A stretch of DNA of 64,000 bases, from positions 13,164,701 to 13,228,700 of the forward strand of contig NC_040016.1 of assembly GCF_000972845.2 (NCBI RefSeq). The letters run 5' to 3'. Under the pieces are notes generated by a model, which worked only from the letters and a program-made list of their open reading frames with translations, was not told the DNA's origin and did no database searches. This DNA comes from Larimichthys crocea. Lineage: Eukaryota; Chordata; Actinopteri; Sciaenidae. The position numbers and the translations under genes are program-made. This document shows, in pieces, positions 48,844-63,444 of this stretch. The first letter of the stretch is position 1, and every line of letters starts with the position of its first letter.

Positions 48844-49020
48844 ATGCAGACGTCAGATCCAGAAGCTCTCCATCCTCAGCAGCAGCAGCAGCCGCCGCAG
48901 TCTGACTGTGCTGCATTCACTGACACAGTGCGGCAGAGGCCAGGTTCAAATCCTCCCATCAGTGCGAGGCGTCACTGTGACAACGAGGAAAAGCACCTTC
49001 AAACACGTGCGCAATATTAA
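48844..49020 (+). other. Small Gln-rich open frame, doubtful
   Basis: An ATG frame of 58 codons in a GC-richer patch about 500 bp inside the putative first intron. It begins MQTSDPEALHPQQQQQPPQS and ends at TAA. The CAG/CCG run makes the Gln/Pro stretch. It could be an alternative first exon or chance. The ATG has a weak context and no family is recognised. Confidence 0.15.
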
Positions 49021-49749
49021 TCCTAAAATGATCTCCATGCATACCTTTATGATTACAAAAAAAAACAAACATCTGGAAATCTTGAAGTTAAGGTCACACT
49101 GCCATTATCCTCATGAGACCTGAGCAGAGCGTCATCACACAGATTCATTGACATGATGCATTTTAACACAGGAAGCACTAGATGCGTCCTCTTCAGCTCT
49201 TTCACTTTTCATAGACAGGAAACACAACGCTTACAAGTTTTTTTTGGTCTGCCAGGCTGCATTTTCAATTGCTGGGAAACCGCCGCTTAGTCATTCTTAG
49301 AAAAACATGCACAACCACAGCAAGTCAGAGGTCATCCAAATAAGAGGACAGCTCCGAGTGGTCTTTTCCACATTGTACACAGCTGAACAAATGTGCATCA
49401 TGTTACTACTTGTTTGCCCTATGCCAGTCTACAACATTTTAGATGAGGCTATGCCTGTCATGTTGCTGCAACATCAGCACAACATGTCTCTGAGCTAATA
49501 TGTTTAATGTCTGCGTTTCAAAATTAAGAGCTAATCCTTGCCACTCCCAAGAAGGACGAACATCAGGGCTCTAATAGCGTCTTGATGACAGTCGTATAGC
49601 ATAGGCTCATTAATGCTATGTTTCTCAGTTGGATATTTCTGGAACGTTAGCATTTTGCGCTGTTGCACATAACATGTTAGAATTATTCTGCTTGAGCAGC
49701 TGTACAGTAAAGCGCTCGAGGCTTGACTCCCTATTTCTGGATGGGGCAG

Positions 49750-49791
49750 AGGATGGAGGATGGAGGATGGAGGATGGAGGGGGGGGGGGGG
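49750..49791. repeat. (GGATGGA)n minisatellite plus G run
   Basis: Four units of GGATGGA followed by a run of about 14 G. The G run is a possible G-quadruplex former. Confidence 0.92.
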
Positions 49792-50304
49792 CTGAAGTCA
49801 CTGTGACTGAGTCACTGGTTTAGCTAATGATGCAATTAGAGTGCTGGATTTTGCATCCCCCGATTAAATCCCCTGCATACTGGATCTACTTGTCCGATCT
49901 GCTTTGGCAGATTTATTCAAAAGATAATAGACAATTTGCAGGCGATTGGGATTTCATGAAACCTCTGCATTTTTCCGTGTCGTCAGCAACAAACGGATAG
50001 ATTTATTGATCTCTGGATTTTAGCTCGTGGTGACTGCACACTTTTGAACCACTTTAGGTCAGTGATTTCTTTACTTTGGAGCAAAGAGAATAAATTTGAC
50101 TGTAAAGGTTGAATGATTTACATTTTTCCAATTTTGCTTCGATGTGCGCATCAGCATAACGAAACAGAATCACAACATCAAGTCAGGATGAGAAAAAAGT
50201 AACTTCTCTGTGAATACAGAAATAGTAAAGCAGACTGTTTTGGTGTTAATGCCTCGGGTATTTTGAGGGAGACAATGTTGGACCATATGCTTTAAACTTA
50301 TCAG

Positions 50305-50305
<1 letters not shown>

Positions 50306-50337
<32 letters not shown>
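50306..50337. repeat. (GT)n microsatellite
   Basis: About 31 bp of perfect GT repeat, then GG and T9. Confidence 0.95.
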
Positions 50338-50338
<1 letters not shown>

Positions 50339-53300
50339 TTTTTTTTTAGCAACCATTTTACCCAAATGAATTACTCTGGAGGACTTTGATTGCCAGAGGC
50401 ATGCACTGATGGCATCTACAGATGCAAAACACAGACTTAATATTGTGTTAGTTTATTTTTAGAAGAGTATATGACAAGGTAATTGTGTGTGTGTGTACTT
50501 ATATTTTATCTGGAACATTTTAAAATCCAAAAGTTAATGAGAAATGCTGAACTCCAGACTTATCCCTCTGTTATTCGGTTGTCTGCACTGCTCTTATAAT
50601 TAGCGCTAATTACAAATTCAGGCTTCAGGGCTATGTCGGCACAAGCTTTACATCTTAATAAATCTACATGTATGTTTTTATGTATGAGTGATGGCTGTAA
50701 CCAGATCTGTATTTGCATTTCATTATATTAACGGACTGTCCTTCAAATGTGACTGACACATTCAATAGTCACTGCTGTCTGCCTTTTGTCATGCTAATTC
50801 TACGTGACCGGAGGTACTCATGAACATGATCATAAGCCAAAACAGGAGGAGTATTAACTTACTCAGCGTGTTTGTTGCTTGCAATTACTGTACTTGTATG
50901 TGGTGACAAGTGCAGACTTTGTGCAGCATCAACTGTTCACTGTAGCTGGACCTTCAGTCCTGGAATGATTGGTAGTCACTTCCTATCATACACTGTGTTC
51001 TCAAGAAAAATCAAAATTATTGTTTTTTTGGAACTGAAACTAATATTTGCAACTTTGCTATTCTGCCAATGTTTATTGTAGTCTCATTCATTTAATGTCA
51101 CCTTGATGTATTATTTCTGCAGCCTCGTGGGAACTTCGCTCATAAATCGTCCTTTATGAACTCCAGATTTGAAATGTGAGATCTGAGACAAGATCAAAGC
51201 TTTTCCCTTCCATATCTTTTATATTTTCTGACTGTGTATGAAATGCCCCATCAAAAACTGTAGCCCTAGCATGACATCATCCTGTCATCAGTCTGATACT
51301 TTTTGTTAATGCTGTGTCTTTCCACTCTAATCTGCCCGATTAGGAGCTGATTGAGGATTGTGGGGCTTTTTGTGCGGCACATAAGTTACAGACTAATTCC
51401 TAAGAGCCTGTAATTTTGTTTACTTAATGCCTGTCACTTGCTCTGTTCTCTGTGTGGTAATCCCAGTGAGACCGTGCAGGGACTGTAGCACTAAAAGCCT
51501 AATGGCCTTCTCCTCAACAATTCCCAAAGGACCTCAGAGTCAAGTCAATATGGAGCTGAAAGTATAACCGACTGCATAACGTGTTATGTTAAGTGTTGCA
51601 TGTAGAGCATTAATAATTTGCAAGCTAGTTCTGTTTTGTCTATTAGTGGTGGACTTTTAAGTTTCTAGAGGTAAAACCATAAAATAATGTCGGCCAATCA
51701 TTTCCACCTGCTGTGGAAAAGAACAAATCAATATTGTTTAAAATAAGCATTGTTCTGCATTCGAGTTGTAAGTTCTCTTCATCTCCTTGAGTGAATGCAG
51801 ACACTTGGAAAAGTAATGATTAGCAATAAATCGGGAGACTCATGTTGGATCAAGATGATATAACCTGCTTCAAAATTTACCTTCTGATAGTTGAATCGGG
51901 TGTTCATGGCCTGCAAAGTCTGTTGTAGTAGAAAGATTTGGACGGGATGTGAATAGCTTCTCTTCATCACCTGCATGAACAGTTTAGCTAACATCACAGT
52001 TGTCCACCTGAGAAATGTCAGCGAAGGCACAGCCTGTTTTTTAAAAAGGCATAGTTTGCATGAAATGCTGGCTTCTGTTAACAGCAGGTCTACCTGGAGC
52101 ACAGCATGCCAGTAATTTGAGTCATCGGTCAAGAAGACCCCGAGTCGACTCTCATTCTGCCAGTCATTTAGCCACCTCTTGTTATTTAGCTGCGTCATGG
52201 TACACAGAGTAATGCAGGAGAAACGGCGTGGCAGTCTGTGAACCTCGCAAACCCAGTTTCATAATGACACGAAACTAACTGCGATGGAAGCAGAGAAGGG
52301 TGACAGAAACAGAGGGACGGTGTGACGAACGCTCTTTGACACTCTCCACTCCAGTGATGACTGTCAGTGAAGTCGACTAAACCGCTCTTCAGCTAGATGG
52401 TAATACAACATTCATCCTCTACTGCCGTGCACTATGACCGACTCTTCAGCTGACTGTTAGCTTGGGTCATTTCAGTTGGTGTTTATTATCTTTCTGTAAT
52501 CACCATCACCTTGAACAAGCATAGCTCAGAGTATAGAAAAGGATTCGATGTTGCCGCTGCAATGGAATTCCATTCTGATATGGTTTTGTGGTCTCAACTC
52601 GTACCTTGCAAGAGCAGCAGGACGATATGGGTTAAAACGAATGGCCCGATTGCTTGTTAAACTTCCCAGCGGGTATTGAGGAGGGCAAACACTCAAGCAC
52701 CTGGCATGATCACAGGAGCATCCCCCCCTCCCTTATGCAGCTGTCTGGCAAAGCACCACACAAGTGTCACATGCAGACTGCAGCTTACTGCATGGTATAC
52801 ATAGCACAGAGCCAAGCCTCGCACTATTCAGTGACTAGCTACATAGGAGTCTTGGGTAGGATATTTTGGAAGGCGTGTTTGCAGTTGTCTATTTAACTAT
52901 GGAAACCGTGGCGTGTTCACGGTCGTGTGCATTTTTTTCTGTGCAAAATCCAGTCACCCAGCATATTTTTCACCATTTCATAAAAGGCAACATTAAATGC
53001 TTGAGGTGTTTTATTATTTAGGAGCATTGAATGCACTCCATGTGGCTTGCCATCAACTTTCAGGAAACTCAGGAAAGCGTAGTTATTATTGTAGGTGTGG
53101 GTGTAGATGTCTTGCTGTGGCCCCATCAGACTGTCTAGCAGATACCCCCGCCATGTTTGGTGTCATGATTTGAGAGATCGGTGCAGAGCCGTCGTCTGGC
53201 TGGAAGCAGAAGCTGGAGATGCCGTGACTGGGCTTGATCTCAGAGAAAGGCCAGAGACAGTGGTGCGCAACAGTGAAGCTGTAGCTGTCTCCTTAGGCTC

Positions 53301-55311
53301 TGGGCAACACACACACAAGCACACGCAGGGTGAGGCAAATCCATGAATACATATCTAAAAGAACTGATCTGACCACCAAACTAACAACAAACATCTAAGA
53401 ATATCATGTCTTGGAAGTAGAAGTGATTAAAAGTTTCTTCTTGTAGACTTACCAAAGAATGTTTCAAAGAAAAAAATGTGTTTTTTTAATGTTTGTAAGT
53501 TCAGAGTTGTGCTCCTTCAGGTTGTCACTTAAAACTCAATACCTCTTTTGATACCACAGCAAAAGGAAAAGTCCTGAGCACACAAAATAGGGTAACATTT
53601 TTTCTTTTTAATTAAAGAACTGCATGCAGTGCTGATACAAGAAGTCAGTGAACACGTATTGTGGAGCAGTTACAGAATGACTTGCACAAAAACACACACA
53701 CAGTTTTGTCCAGTTAACTGATCACAGATGGCTTCTACAAACTAAACACTAACTTATCTATACACTGCCACAATACTGCAAAATCTTTCCTTGGCCCAGG
53801 CTTGTCAGAAACACATGACGAAACGTGGGCTCTGTTCCCCTTGAAGGCATCTTGGCATCTCTGAACCCATCTATGTGCTCAGCCACCTGCTCGGTTACCT
53901 GATGCCCAGAGCTCCCAGAGCAATGTGTGCTGAAAATCGATTTAAACAAAACTGGAATCCCCTGAACTTATAGTTGTCAACTTTCTATTTGCATTACCAA
54001 AAACGTGACATTTAAATTTATCTTCACCTCGCTTCCTGCCTCATCTTATTTTCCTCAATCTGTTTTTTTAAGAGTAGCCAGGTAGTCGGCTTCAGTTCAT
54101 AAATGTTGTTTAGACATCAATAACATTAAGTGAAATTTCCATGCCTGCTTTGCAAGAGCAGTGGTTTCATAGCTCATTGATTTGTGCTAGCATTACTTGC
54201 AAATACTATCAGGGAGATGGGGCCATCACAGAAACTGTAGCACTTTTTTCTTTTTTCTTTTCTAAACACTCAAGACAGGAATTGATTGGTAGATAATAAA
54301 ACTGATATCTTAAATCTTGAACTTTTCCTTTTTTAGAATGCAAACTATATCGAGGGGAGTAAAATTGGCAGAATGATGCATTTTAATTTGATATACAGCA
54401 CGCGTATTATGTAACAAGTTATGGATTCTTTTAGGCCAATAATCCTTTTCCCTTGACCCTCCTTTGCGTGAAGGTGAGGGAGCAGCTGACTCTCGGACTC
54501 TGAGTGCTCAAAGACAGTTCAGCATATAGAGAGCTGCTTGTACGATTTCTTTGGTTACATACTGTGCATGTTAATTTGACTTATTTTCTGTAGGATTTAC
54601 CACTGTTCTCCAGTGTTTGCATAGAGCTTTGTAACATAGTAAACACCCCCCCCTCCATCTCTCTGAGCTCTAGCCAGCTTGCCTGGAAACCACAAATCTC
54701 TTGTGAGAAAGGAGTGTCTTGTCATTGAATTTCAAATGAACATACATGCGTCTTGCTTTCCTCTGGCCCACCCTTCTTCTCTTTCAGCATTTACAGCTCA
54801 CTGTGATTCACTGAATGCATGCTTACTCGAATGCTGACAGTGCAAAGGGAGGTGTGTGTGTGTATATGTGTGTGTGTAAAGCAAAGAGGGAGGGGCATTT
54901 CCTTTTAATGCATCAGCTCTGCTCAGTGACTCTCCAAGCTCACACATTTATTCCGTCTCTTCTCTCTCGTCTCTTTCTTTCTTTCTTCCTCCCCGTTCCC
55001 CGTCTCTGTCTCTTCTGTCTGTCTTGTGTCACTTTTTTCGCCCCGTCTTTCTGTATTTCTGTCTCTCTCATGTCACTCCGGCAGATAATCTCAGTCACGC
55101 AGGATCTCACATTCACCAGTATCACTCCTCTTCCCTCTCCTCTCTCTGTTTTCCTGCTCAATCTCTTGGATTTTGGCCGCCGCTCCTCCATCACAGCTAC
55201 TGTATTCTGCATTTACTCCCTGGTTGTGCTCACTGCGTCAGGAATCAGCAGCAGACTGAGGTGGGTGTTTTAAGAGCATCATTGCTAGGTCTGAGGCTAC
55301 ACGTCTTTGGC

Positions 55312-55314
<3 letters not shown>

Positions 55315-55352
<38 letters not shown>
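55315..55352. repeat. (CT)n microsatellite
   Basis: A perfect CT repeat of about 37 bp. A second CT tract lies 270 bp downstream. Confidence 0.95.
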
Positions 55353-55355
<3 letters not shown>

Positions 55356-55619
55356 CCTCGCTCTTCCTGCTCTCTTGTCACTTTGCTCTGTCAGTGAGAG
55401 TCGGGATGATCGTGCTCGTCTGTTCCTACAGGGGAGCGGATGCCGTACAATCCTTAAGCAGCAGCATTTAACATTGTCACACGTTTGTCATATCGATGTA
55501 GCACATCTGCCCCTCCAGACCTCAGTGACTGTCTTAGAGCCGTCAATATGGTTGATAGTGCTGCTGCTGCTGCATTGAATACCATCTTTGCATACCTTAT
55601 TATACTGCATGTATCTTTG

Positions 55620-55645
55620 GCTCTCTCTCTCTCTCTCTCTCTCTC
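55620..55645. repeat. (CT)n microsatellite
   Basis: A CT repeat of about 26 bp. Confidence 0.95.
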
Positions 55646-55849
55646 GTGTCTCTATTCCATTACTCTTCTCTGTCTGAATGTCTGTCATGTTTTATGCATG
55701 CTCTGAGACTTGGCCATGCCGTAGGATTTATAAAGAGCCACCTTTAAAACAGCCAGGATGAAAGAGTGTGCAGGCTTGTGCAAATGCACACATGCACACA
55801 GATACGTATTTACGCAGGAGGTTCGACTCCTTGTCACCTCACCTGCCCC

Positions 55850-55880
55850 ACTGCTGCTACTGCTGCTGCTGCTGCTGCAG
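55850..55880. repeat. (CTG)n trinucleotide repeat
   Basis: About ten CTG units with one CTA interruption. A shorter CTG run lies at about 55560-55573. CTG/CAG repeats can expand, but these are short. Confidence 0.9.
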
Positions 55881-57622
55881 TTCCATCTGTTGCAGTCGCC
55901 ACAGCCAGCAACACCCCGTAGCCAGGCGACAACTGTTCTCCCAGTGTTGTGATGCACGTTTATGAGAGGTTGTGACAGTCATCTGCGCCTGGCCGAACGT
56001 GTAACCGTGTCATTTGAGTGTGTGTTTGTGTGTGTGGGTGTTCATGCTGAGGCTGATTGTTGTGGGCCAGTATCTCTGCATGCCTCTATGTGTGTGTGTG
56101 CGTGTGTGTCTTGTATACAGTATGTGTGTTTGCCTGCCCATGGGCTCTGGTCCAAGACGAAAGCACAGGAGAGGCAGGCTGCAGGGGTTCAGTTTGGTGC
56201 AGTAAGCTGTTGAATGCTCTGTAACGAGCAGAAAAAAGGCAGATTCATGTGCTGGTGTGTCCTTTCACTGGGCCGGTACATCGATATTGCACAAAGCATG
56301 GCTTTTTCTGAAACCTTTGCAATAAATCTGTCCTTGAATACCTAAACTCTTAACAAAGTTAGATTGTTGTTGATAATACAAACATATAGGCTAATATCTT
56401 TTAATAAATCGGCTTATGATGAGACAGGGGTGACAATGCTAGAACGAATAAGGTTTTGCATTTTAAAGAAAGTCACTGACAAGACCCAACAAAGAATACT
56501 CCTAGCAACACTTATAATACAGATATTTAAAAGAAATACTATGTGTCATCCTATGACAACAGGAAAGACAGATTCATCTCAGTCACCTAATGATAGAAAC
56601 AGGGAAGAAAGTGAGACATTACTTCTCTAATGATGTTGTAATTATGCTGGATGTGCTGATTTTAAAGCATTGACGTATCGTTTGAGCAGTTACTTAAAAT
56701 AAAAATAGGTTAGCAGTAACATGATTTAATGAATTAAGTCCTCTGAGATTTGTATGCGTCTGGGAAACGGCCATATTTAGCAACTAGTTGCAACCAAACG
56801 CTCCAGGGTCTATACTATTTACGTAGAGGGCATATTATTTATCACAAAATAAATAGACGACAGTGATTTCCTTGCATTATACATGTTAAATACACAAGAC
56901 ATAAATTATTAAAGTTGTGAGTTATTTTGAAGGCACTTTGGACAGAGTTGTGCTAACACCTTGTCTACACCAGCCACACAGTGAAAGCAGCACGTTAGCA
57001 GCAAGTTACCTATCAGTATCTAGAACTGTAGTAGCCATAGTAGGACTCCTAATTTAATTAATTAGCAATCATCTCGATTTATGGTTTTCATTGGTCTTTA
57101 AAGTGTCTTTAAAACTAAAGAAACGTGCCCATCGTAATTTCTTGAAGCCCAGTTTTTAGTATTCAGATTGGTTGTTCTGTTTGATCAACAGCCCAGAACC
57201 AAATATATTCATTTTACTGTCACAGGAAACAGAAAAACATCAGCATGCATTTACATTTGAGAAGCTCGAGCTGGTGAATTTCTTAAGAAAATGACCAAAG
57301 ATTAATCAACTATCAGTCATTGTTTAAATTTATGTTGTGTGCATTGTGAGGTACAAATCACTGAACAGTAATAGTCCACTTTGTTGGTTAAAGTGGGGAT
57401 GTGTATCTGTTTCATGTTTGAGGTTTCACTCAGCCCGATCACTAATGTAGGTCTTGGCTCTCTGCAGTTTTTACAGCTAGGTCTGCTGGATGCTCCGGTG
57501 GGGGTATTTCCTAAACTGAGCTCAGTAATCATTCTGCAGTTGAGATTTAGCAACCTGTCTAGCTTCATTAGCCCTGTTTTGGTGCTCCCGAGGGCATTGC
57601 ACTTGCACAAAAACACACATGC

Positions 57623-57624
<2 letters not shown>

Positions 57625-57697
<73 letters not shown>
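57625..57697. repeat. Long (AC)n microsatellite
   Basis: 73 bp of perfect AC repeat, one of the two longest dinucleotide tracts in the window. Confidence 0.97.
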
Positions 57698-57699
<2 letters not shown>

Positions 57700-60600
57700 A
57701 TCTCGGTAAATTCCTCACACATTTGTGTCATAAGCAGGTGTGTTCTCCTCTCCCTTGGTTTTCATAATACTGCGGTTCTCATGTATAAAATTATGTTTTG
57801 AAAGAGTGCACTTTTCCAACTGAAGGAGCTGCGATTAAATCATCAATCTCAATATTAAAAGCCCCGAAAACATTTACTGAATCAGCTGGTTACATTTTGA
57901 TTCATGCTGTTTTTGTCTGAGCTGTTGGCACTAGTTTGAAGTGGGTGGAACTCAGCTGGAAAAAGGCGATGATGTCATGACTTACTAGACGACCAGAGCA
58001 ATATTTTTTTAGGATGTGATGACTGTTGTGGTAACTCACGCGGCCACATCTGATCAAACCTCATCCACACTTGATGAAGCAACTTTTTTTATTCTTCAAC
58101 TTTGATTGTTAATTATTTGGTCATTAATATTTGATGGTTGTCATTGAATTAAATTATAATTGTAAACTTGGTTTTCAAGTGCTTTAAATGCTGTCTTAAT
58201 CTTATGAATGTTTCATTTGCGACCATTGACTTTGGTGTTTGTGAAGGCAACCGTCGTGAGCAAATTTAGCTGTAGCTAATTAATGTTAATACCACAAGTT
58301 AGTCAGACTGAAACCGAAGATGGTTTCATTGAGTAAAAAATACCTCGCATTAATTTAAATGTTGGTTCAATAGAGGAAGGACTGTGTCTTTTTATGTTTT
58401 AAAAAAATAAATAAAAAAAGAGGATCCTCTCTCTACATTAACCATCTGGTTGGTTGCATTGCGTTGTTTTTAGACAAGTAGATAGCAGCTAGCCAGGTAG
58501 CCGCTGGTGCACTTAACGGCCAAAGTTTAACATGGCTGAACTCTGGGAGCAGAGTGCAGAGTGTGGTGAGCACAGCGCAAATCACATTGTGTCTAAAAGG
58601 GTCATAATGAGTAAATCTCATCAGTGTCGCTGAGCCAATAATCATGCAGCATGCTTTTACCAAAATGCAATCATGCTGGTGATTGGTCGTCTAACATTAC
58701 ACACTGTATAGGCATGCAGGAAAAACACTGTTACTCCGAGAGACAGGGCTCATAGCCACGTATCTTGTGCTACTGTGTCCGTTTAACACGCCGTCCACTG
58801 GGATGGAAGCCACAGCATGTCCCTTCCTTGTTACTTCCAGGAAGGATAACCCAGAGCCGACTGTTGCTGGCCAACATTAGCTAAATTAGCATTGTCATAA
58901 CTTAATAGCCTTGCTTAGATTTAGCATCAGTCTCTCATCCATGGTAGTCAGTGCCAGACAGAAGTTACTAGCAAAACCTTGACAGTTTTTCTTGACAGTC
59001 ACCTGTCAGATTGTCCAAACATCCCTAGCTGCTCACCTCTCTCATAGAAAACGAATTATGAAGCATGTCAGTTGCTCCCCGTCTGAAAAGACCATTAAGC
59101 TGCCAAAGCATTGATGTGGTGATGGTGAAAATAATACCGTTGCTGGCGTGGATGTTAATAAAGTGACACAGGAGTAGTCCTAACTATAAGGAAAATTATA
59201 ATGGCTGACAATCTCCGGCACACAAGTCGGCTAGAAAAGTATCCTCCATAAAATGGGTGACTCTTCATCACAGTGAAGTTCATCTCAAGATCTTTTCATG
59301 GTTTTCAATGTCAGGCGGAAACAGCTGCTGATTTGAATTTCATCGGTTAGATCCATGAAACATTAGTGGTCAGTCCTGACTCCTATAAATACAATGCCCT
59401 TGCTTTGTGCTAGGTAGCCTATTGTATGTCCTTGGAACTTAATAAATCACTCTAATGGAGAAAACCCTGAGAAATATGCCCACACAATTGAGGATAATGT
59501 GTTAGTTGACTAACAAAAGGCTTAATTTACAGCCCTAAGTGTTATTAAAATGGCTCTTTGCTTTGAAATGTCTGCTTCAGCATGGAAAATGTATTGGTGG
59601 ATACATCGCGTCATCAAGCGCAAATTGCCTGGCTTTGTCCCGTTCTGGAGGAAAGAATAATGCTTCCACATCATCAGGAAAAAACAGGAAAATAGTGGGA
59701 AAAAGCTGTTGTGTGGTAGGTAAAATAAATAAACATACACAAAAAAAAAAGATCTCTAGTTCATTCTTCCTGGAAAGCCAATGGGATCCCAAGAGCAGTA
59801 AGCTTCCAGAGAACGGTAATTCTTTAAATTGGCATCAGTGTGAATAACAATAAATAACAATAAATACTTAGCTTCTGTGCAGAATAAGAAACCAGAAATA
59901 TCTGTATTAATAATGAGGGCTCTCACACTGAGATTTGAGACGCATAAGGTGCATGGATATTCGCTGTCAGTGTGGTCAGTGGCTAAATGATGCTGGTGAC
60001 AGTTACTACTGATGGATGCTAGCTTGAGTAGGAGGCAGATGCCTGGAGTACAGTCAGTCTTTAACCCTCGTAATGTCCTAATGATTGCCATACACCTTTT
60101 GTCCTCTGTGGTTAAACATGATCCAGCCTGGTTTGACTGTAAAGCATATAGGCCTAGTATAAATTGTTAATCAATTCAGTGTTACACCTTTGGTCTTACT
60201 GTGTCATTCTGACCCCAGAACAACACGCGGGTTAACCAAATCTAACGTAGCCCAGATCAAACAGTTGGCTATTAATGGACTGGTTATTTACACTTGTAAC
60301 ACTTGATACCTGGTAATTCATTATTAACAATACTTGGGTCTTTGACCCAGTTGGACAAGTTCAAATTGTAACCAAAATGCAAAAAGATTGCATTGCATAT
60401 AGAATCTTGAGTTTTCTATCCCCCCAAAAAGGGGCGTGGTCACATGTTACAAGTACCCGTATGTGCTGGACTGGCCTTTTTTTAAAAGTTTGTCACATGA
60501 CCGCTTTTACAACCCTGAGTAGGTCTGGACAGTGACTTAACTTTGCAAGAGTTGTGTGACTTGATATAATTTAATAACAAATATTTTAATCTTTATTTAA

Positions 60601-61555
60601 TCAATATCCTCCCTTGTGTTTTTGCACTGTTAAGCACTCTGTATAACTGTCTAAGTGTTAAGTATATATTTCTTGAGGGTGTTTTTATTTTTAGATCTCT
60701 GAAGCCTAGTCTCAGACTGTGCATTTTATACACTTTTATGCATTGTAGTGACTTTGTGTGTGAAATGTGTGCCTGGCATAAAAAAAACCCTGACCAGACT
60801 TCACCACCTCACTGCCAATAAAAAACAAACAAACTCCAAACTGCTAAAAATGTAAATGTTTTTTGTTTTTTTACCAACATTACAATATATTGTTTTGATC
60901 AACCACAGCAAAACAATCTTAAAATGTATCACAATCGCTGCCATGCATTTTGTATTTTGTGATGAATTCAGCCACTAGATGACAGTCTTAAAAACTAGCT
61001 TCACTCACTAGATATATGTTATGTAAAATAGTGCCTCTGCAATTTTCCCATGAAGTCTTTATTTTCATAAAGGTGTATTGGCATCTTCTGATTTTGGAGG
61101 AGGCCCGCCTCCACTGTAAAGCAAGAAAATCTTTTAAATGTAAGTAAGCAAGTGTGAGCCACTGTCTACACATTGAGCCTCCTTCTCGACACTGACCACA
61201 AATATCACAGGCCGATGGTCCTGAATAGCGCACACAAAGTGCACATTTTCCCACGTACAAGCTACTTTTAGATCGCACAGGTCAGTGCTGACATGCAGCG
61301 TGGCTATTTCTTCCCTCAATATTTCTCTGATGATCCCTGATTCTGTGCGATCATTGTGATTTATGGTGCCATTTTTTTCCCAGTGCTTCATTTTAACTAA
61401 CGTGTGTCAGTGTTGATTTGTGAGTGTAGATCCAATTGACAAAGACCAGACCACTCTCCTCGTGATACATCACAGCACTGTGTGAACAGCTTACGTGAAT
61501 TATGGCAACAATATTGAAGGTGTGAATAACGATTTAGTGCTGACTGTCTGATAAC

Positions 61556-61572
61556 GTGTGTGTGTGTGTGTG
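61556..61572. repeat. (GT)n microsatellite, short
   Basis: Eight GT units. Confidence 0.85.
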
Positions 61573-63444
61573 ACTTAGGAGACATGTGCTGTTTATGATG
61601 GCTGAGTTATCGCAGTCATGTCTGTATTTGCTGCAGATACTTGAGATTGATTAGGATGCCTCAGTCAGAGTGTGGAATTTTTCTGTGCTGCTACATTGTT
61701 AAACCTCCAGCACTATTTTGCCCGTTAAGCATACTAATCTTATTACATTACACCTAAAATGTGCTAAATGTTTATTTTAGGCTAACTCTTCTTAGTTTAT
61801 TTTAGTGTCATGTGCACAAATTAGTGTTTGCGTATGTGCTCTGTGTCCCCAGTCTGTGAGACATTAGTGTTAGAAGTTTCAACACATGCCTTACATGGTG
61901 TCACTGCCACATTTTTCTCTATGTATATCCGTCACATAGATGCAGGCTGTCTCTGCTCTGCTCCAGGGTCCTCCAGTTGGCCCCAGCACATATTGGCTGG
62001 GCCAGCCCCTGACTAAAACAGTCCATAGCCTATCTCATTTAGGTAGTCTCAAAAGAGACAGAGTAAATGGTTCAGGAAAATGGGTTGAGAGGAAAGGCTC
62101 TTTAGTTCTGCTCGCACATGACAAGAATGATATGAGGGGGCACAAATCTTAAGTAGTACGATCAGCCACACTTGAATAAAGTTGCATCGTTGCTATAAAC
62201 GCATCTTGAAAACAAATGAAATCACATCCCTCCGTACGAGCTTTGTCAGTCCTAGTGTGTTTCTCTGCTGCAGTGAGAGCTGAGAGCTGGTTGACCCGGC
62301 ACTTAGCTCTCAGACAGAGAAGTGAAAAGTGGGAGAGAGTGAAAATAGATTAATGGAAAGAAAAATGCAGAGAAAAAACAGTACTAGTTAGACAGGACAA
62401 ACCTGCCAATCAACATATAATACTTTTGTTAGTACTTATGTCGAATGTATCCATTAGATAACCTTGTATGACTGCAAGGTTAGGCCTGTAAGATCAGGGG
62501 TGGATTATGTACTTGGTTTTCATTTCCTCTCTTTTTTTCTGCAGATAACAGGTAGGGCTGGGTGATAATTTCATGTCTCTTCACACAATCATTCTGTGAC
62601 AAAACTCTCTCTACTTTTGGAAAGTCTTATGATGTGCTCTTTGTAGATGTTAAATAGGACAACGTAAGTGCAGTGAAAGAAGGAATTTGAGGACGAGGGG
62701 AAAAAGTAAATCTTTTTTTATATTCAAACCTGACACAAAACACTGTTTTTTTACACCGAGGGACCTGCATGGTGTTTGTTGTGGACAGTAGGTTAGACTT
62801 CTGTGCCCCTCTGTTAGCCCTCTGCTTGCGTGGTACTGAGACAAGATTGTTCGGATCTAAAAACCGATCCATTTAATCCAACTTTCTCTGTCTCTGACTT
62901 CTACTGTTACTAATCAAGTATTTTTGAGGATAATAATCAGGTAAATAGAAAAAAAAAGTTTACTTTAAATGGTTTGTTTTAAAAAGTAGCTGATACATAA
63001 TATTCATATTATTATGTTTACAATTGCTACAGTAATAAACTTAATAAAAACACCAGCATAATATAATCACTGGCATGACACTGTTTCACCAATATCTTAT
63101 ATCAGCAGGACCCATTTTAAAACTTGGTATTCGTGCCCCGTTTAGCAGCTAGCAGTCAATAGGTTACATTTTTGTAATAAGTAAACCAGCGGGGATAACC
63201 GATAACCGTGTGGGCAGCGTGGCCACAATGACCCAGAGTGTGGGTTAAGGATTCAAATTGGGTATTTTCACTTTCTTACAGCCTTTGTGTGTTCACTGTA
63301 GTATGTCTTATTTAGTACACCTTGCTTGTAGTACTCAAAATGTCCATGTTGGCCTACTGAATAGTCTGTTTTCTTGAGGCTTGGATCCGTTAAGGTGTTT
63401 AGTCACCGTCTGACATGAATGTGTCACCATTGCTCCAGCTTTTT

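Noticed and set aside
51779..52198. 139-codon minus-strand open frame
   Set aside because: No motif I recognise, no flanking exon in phase, and no promoter. A profile search would settle whether it is an old gene remnant.
52917..53126. Minus-strand frame with a DGKPHGVHSMLLNN stretch
   Set aside because: It faintly recalls the DGKAHGVLLLNSN block of family 31 glycosidases, but the neighbouring conserved residues are missing and no adjoining exon was found. Too weak to call.
55024..55578. 184-codon plus-strand frame
   Set aside because: Spans a CT microsatellite and pyrimidine-rich tracts that give Ser/Leu runs; no domain.
57381..57767. Plus- and minus-strand frames over the AC repeat
   Set aside because: Thr-His and Cys-Val runs are direct translations of the dinucleotide repeat.
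62553..62572. TAGGGCTGGGTGATAA, resembling the start of a common fish DNA transposon
   Set aside because: Only the first bases match and no complementary end was found nearby, so an element cannot be supported.
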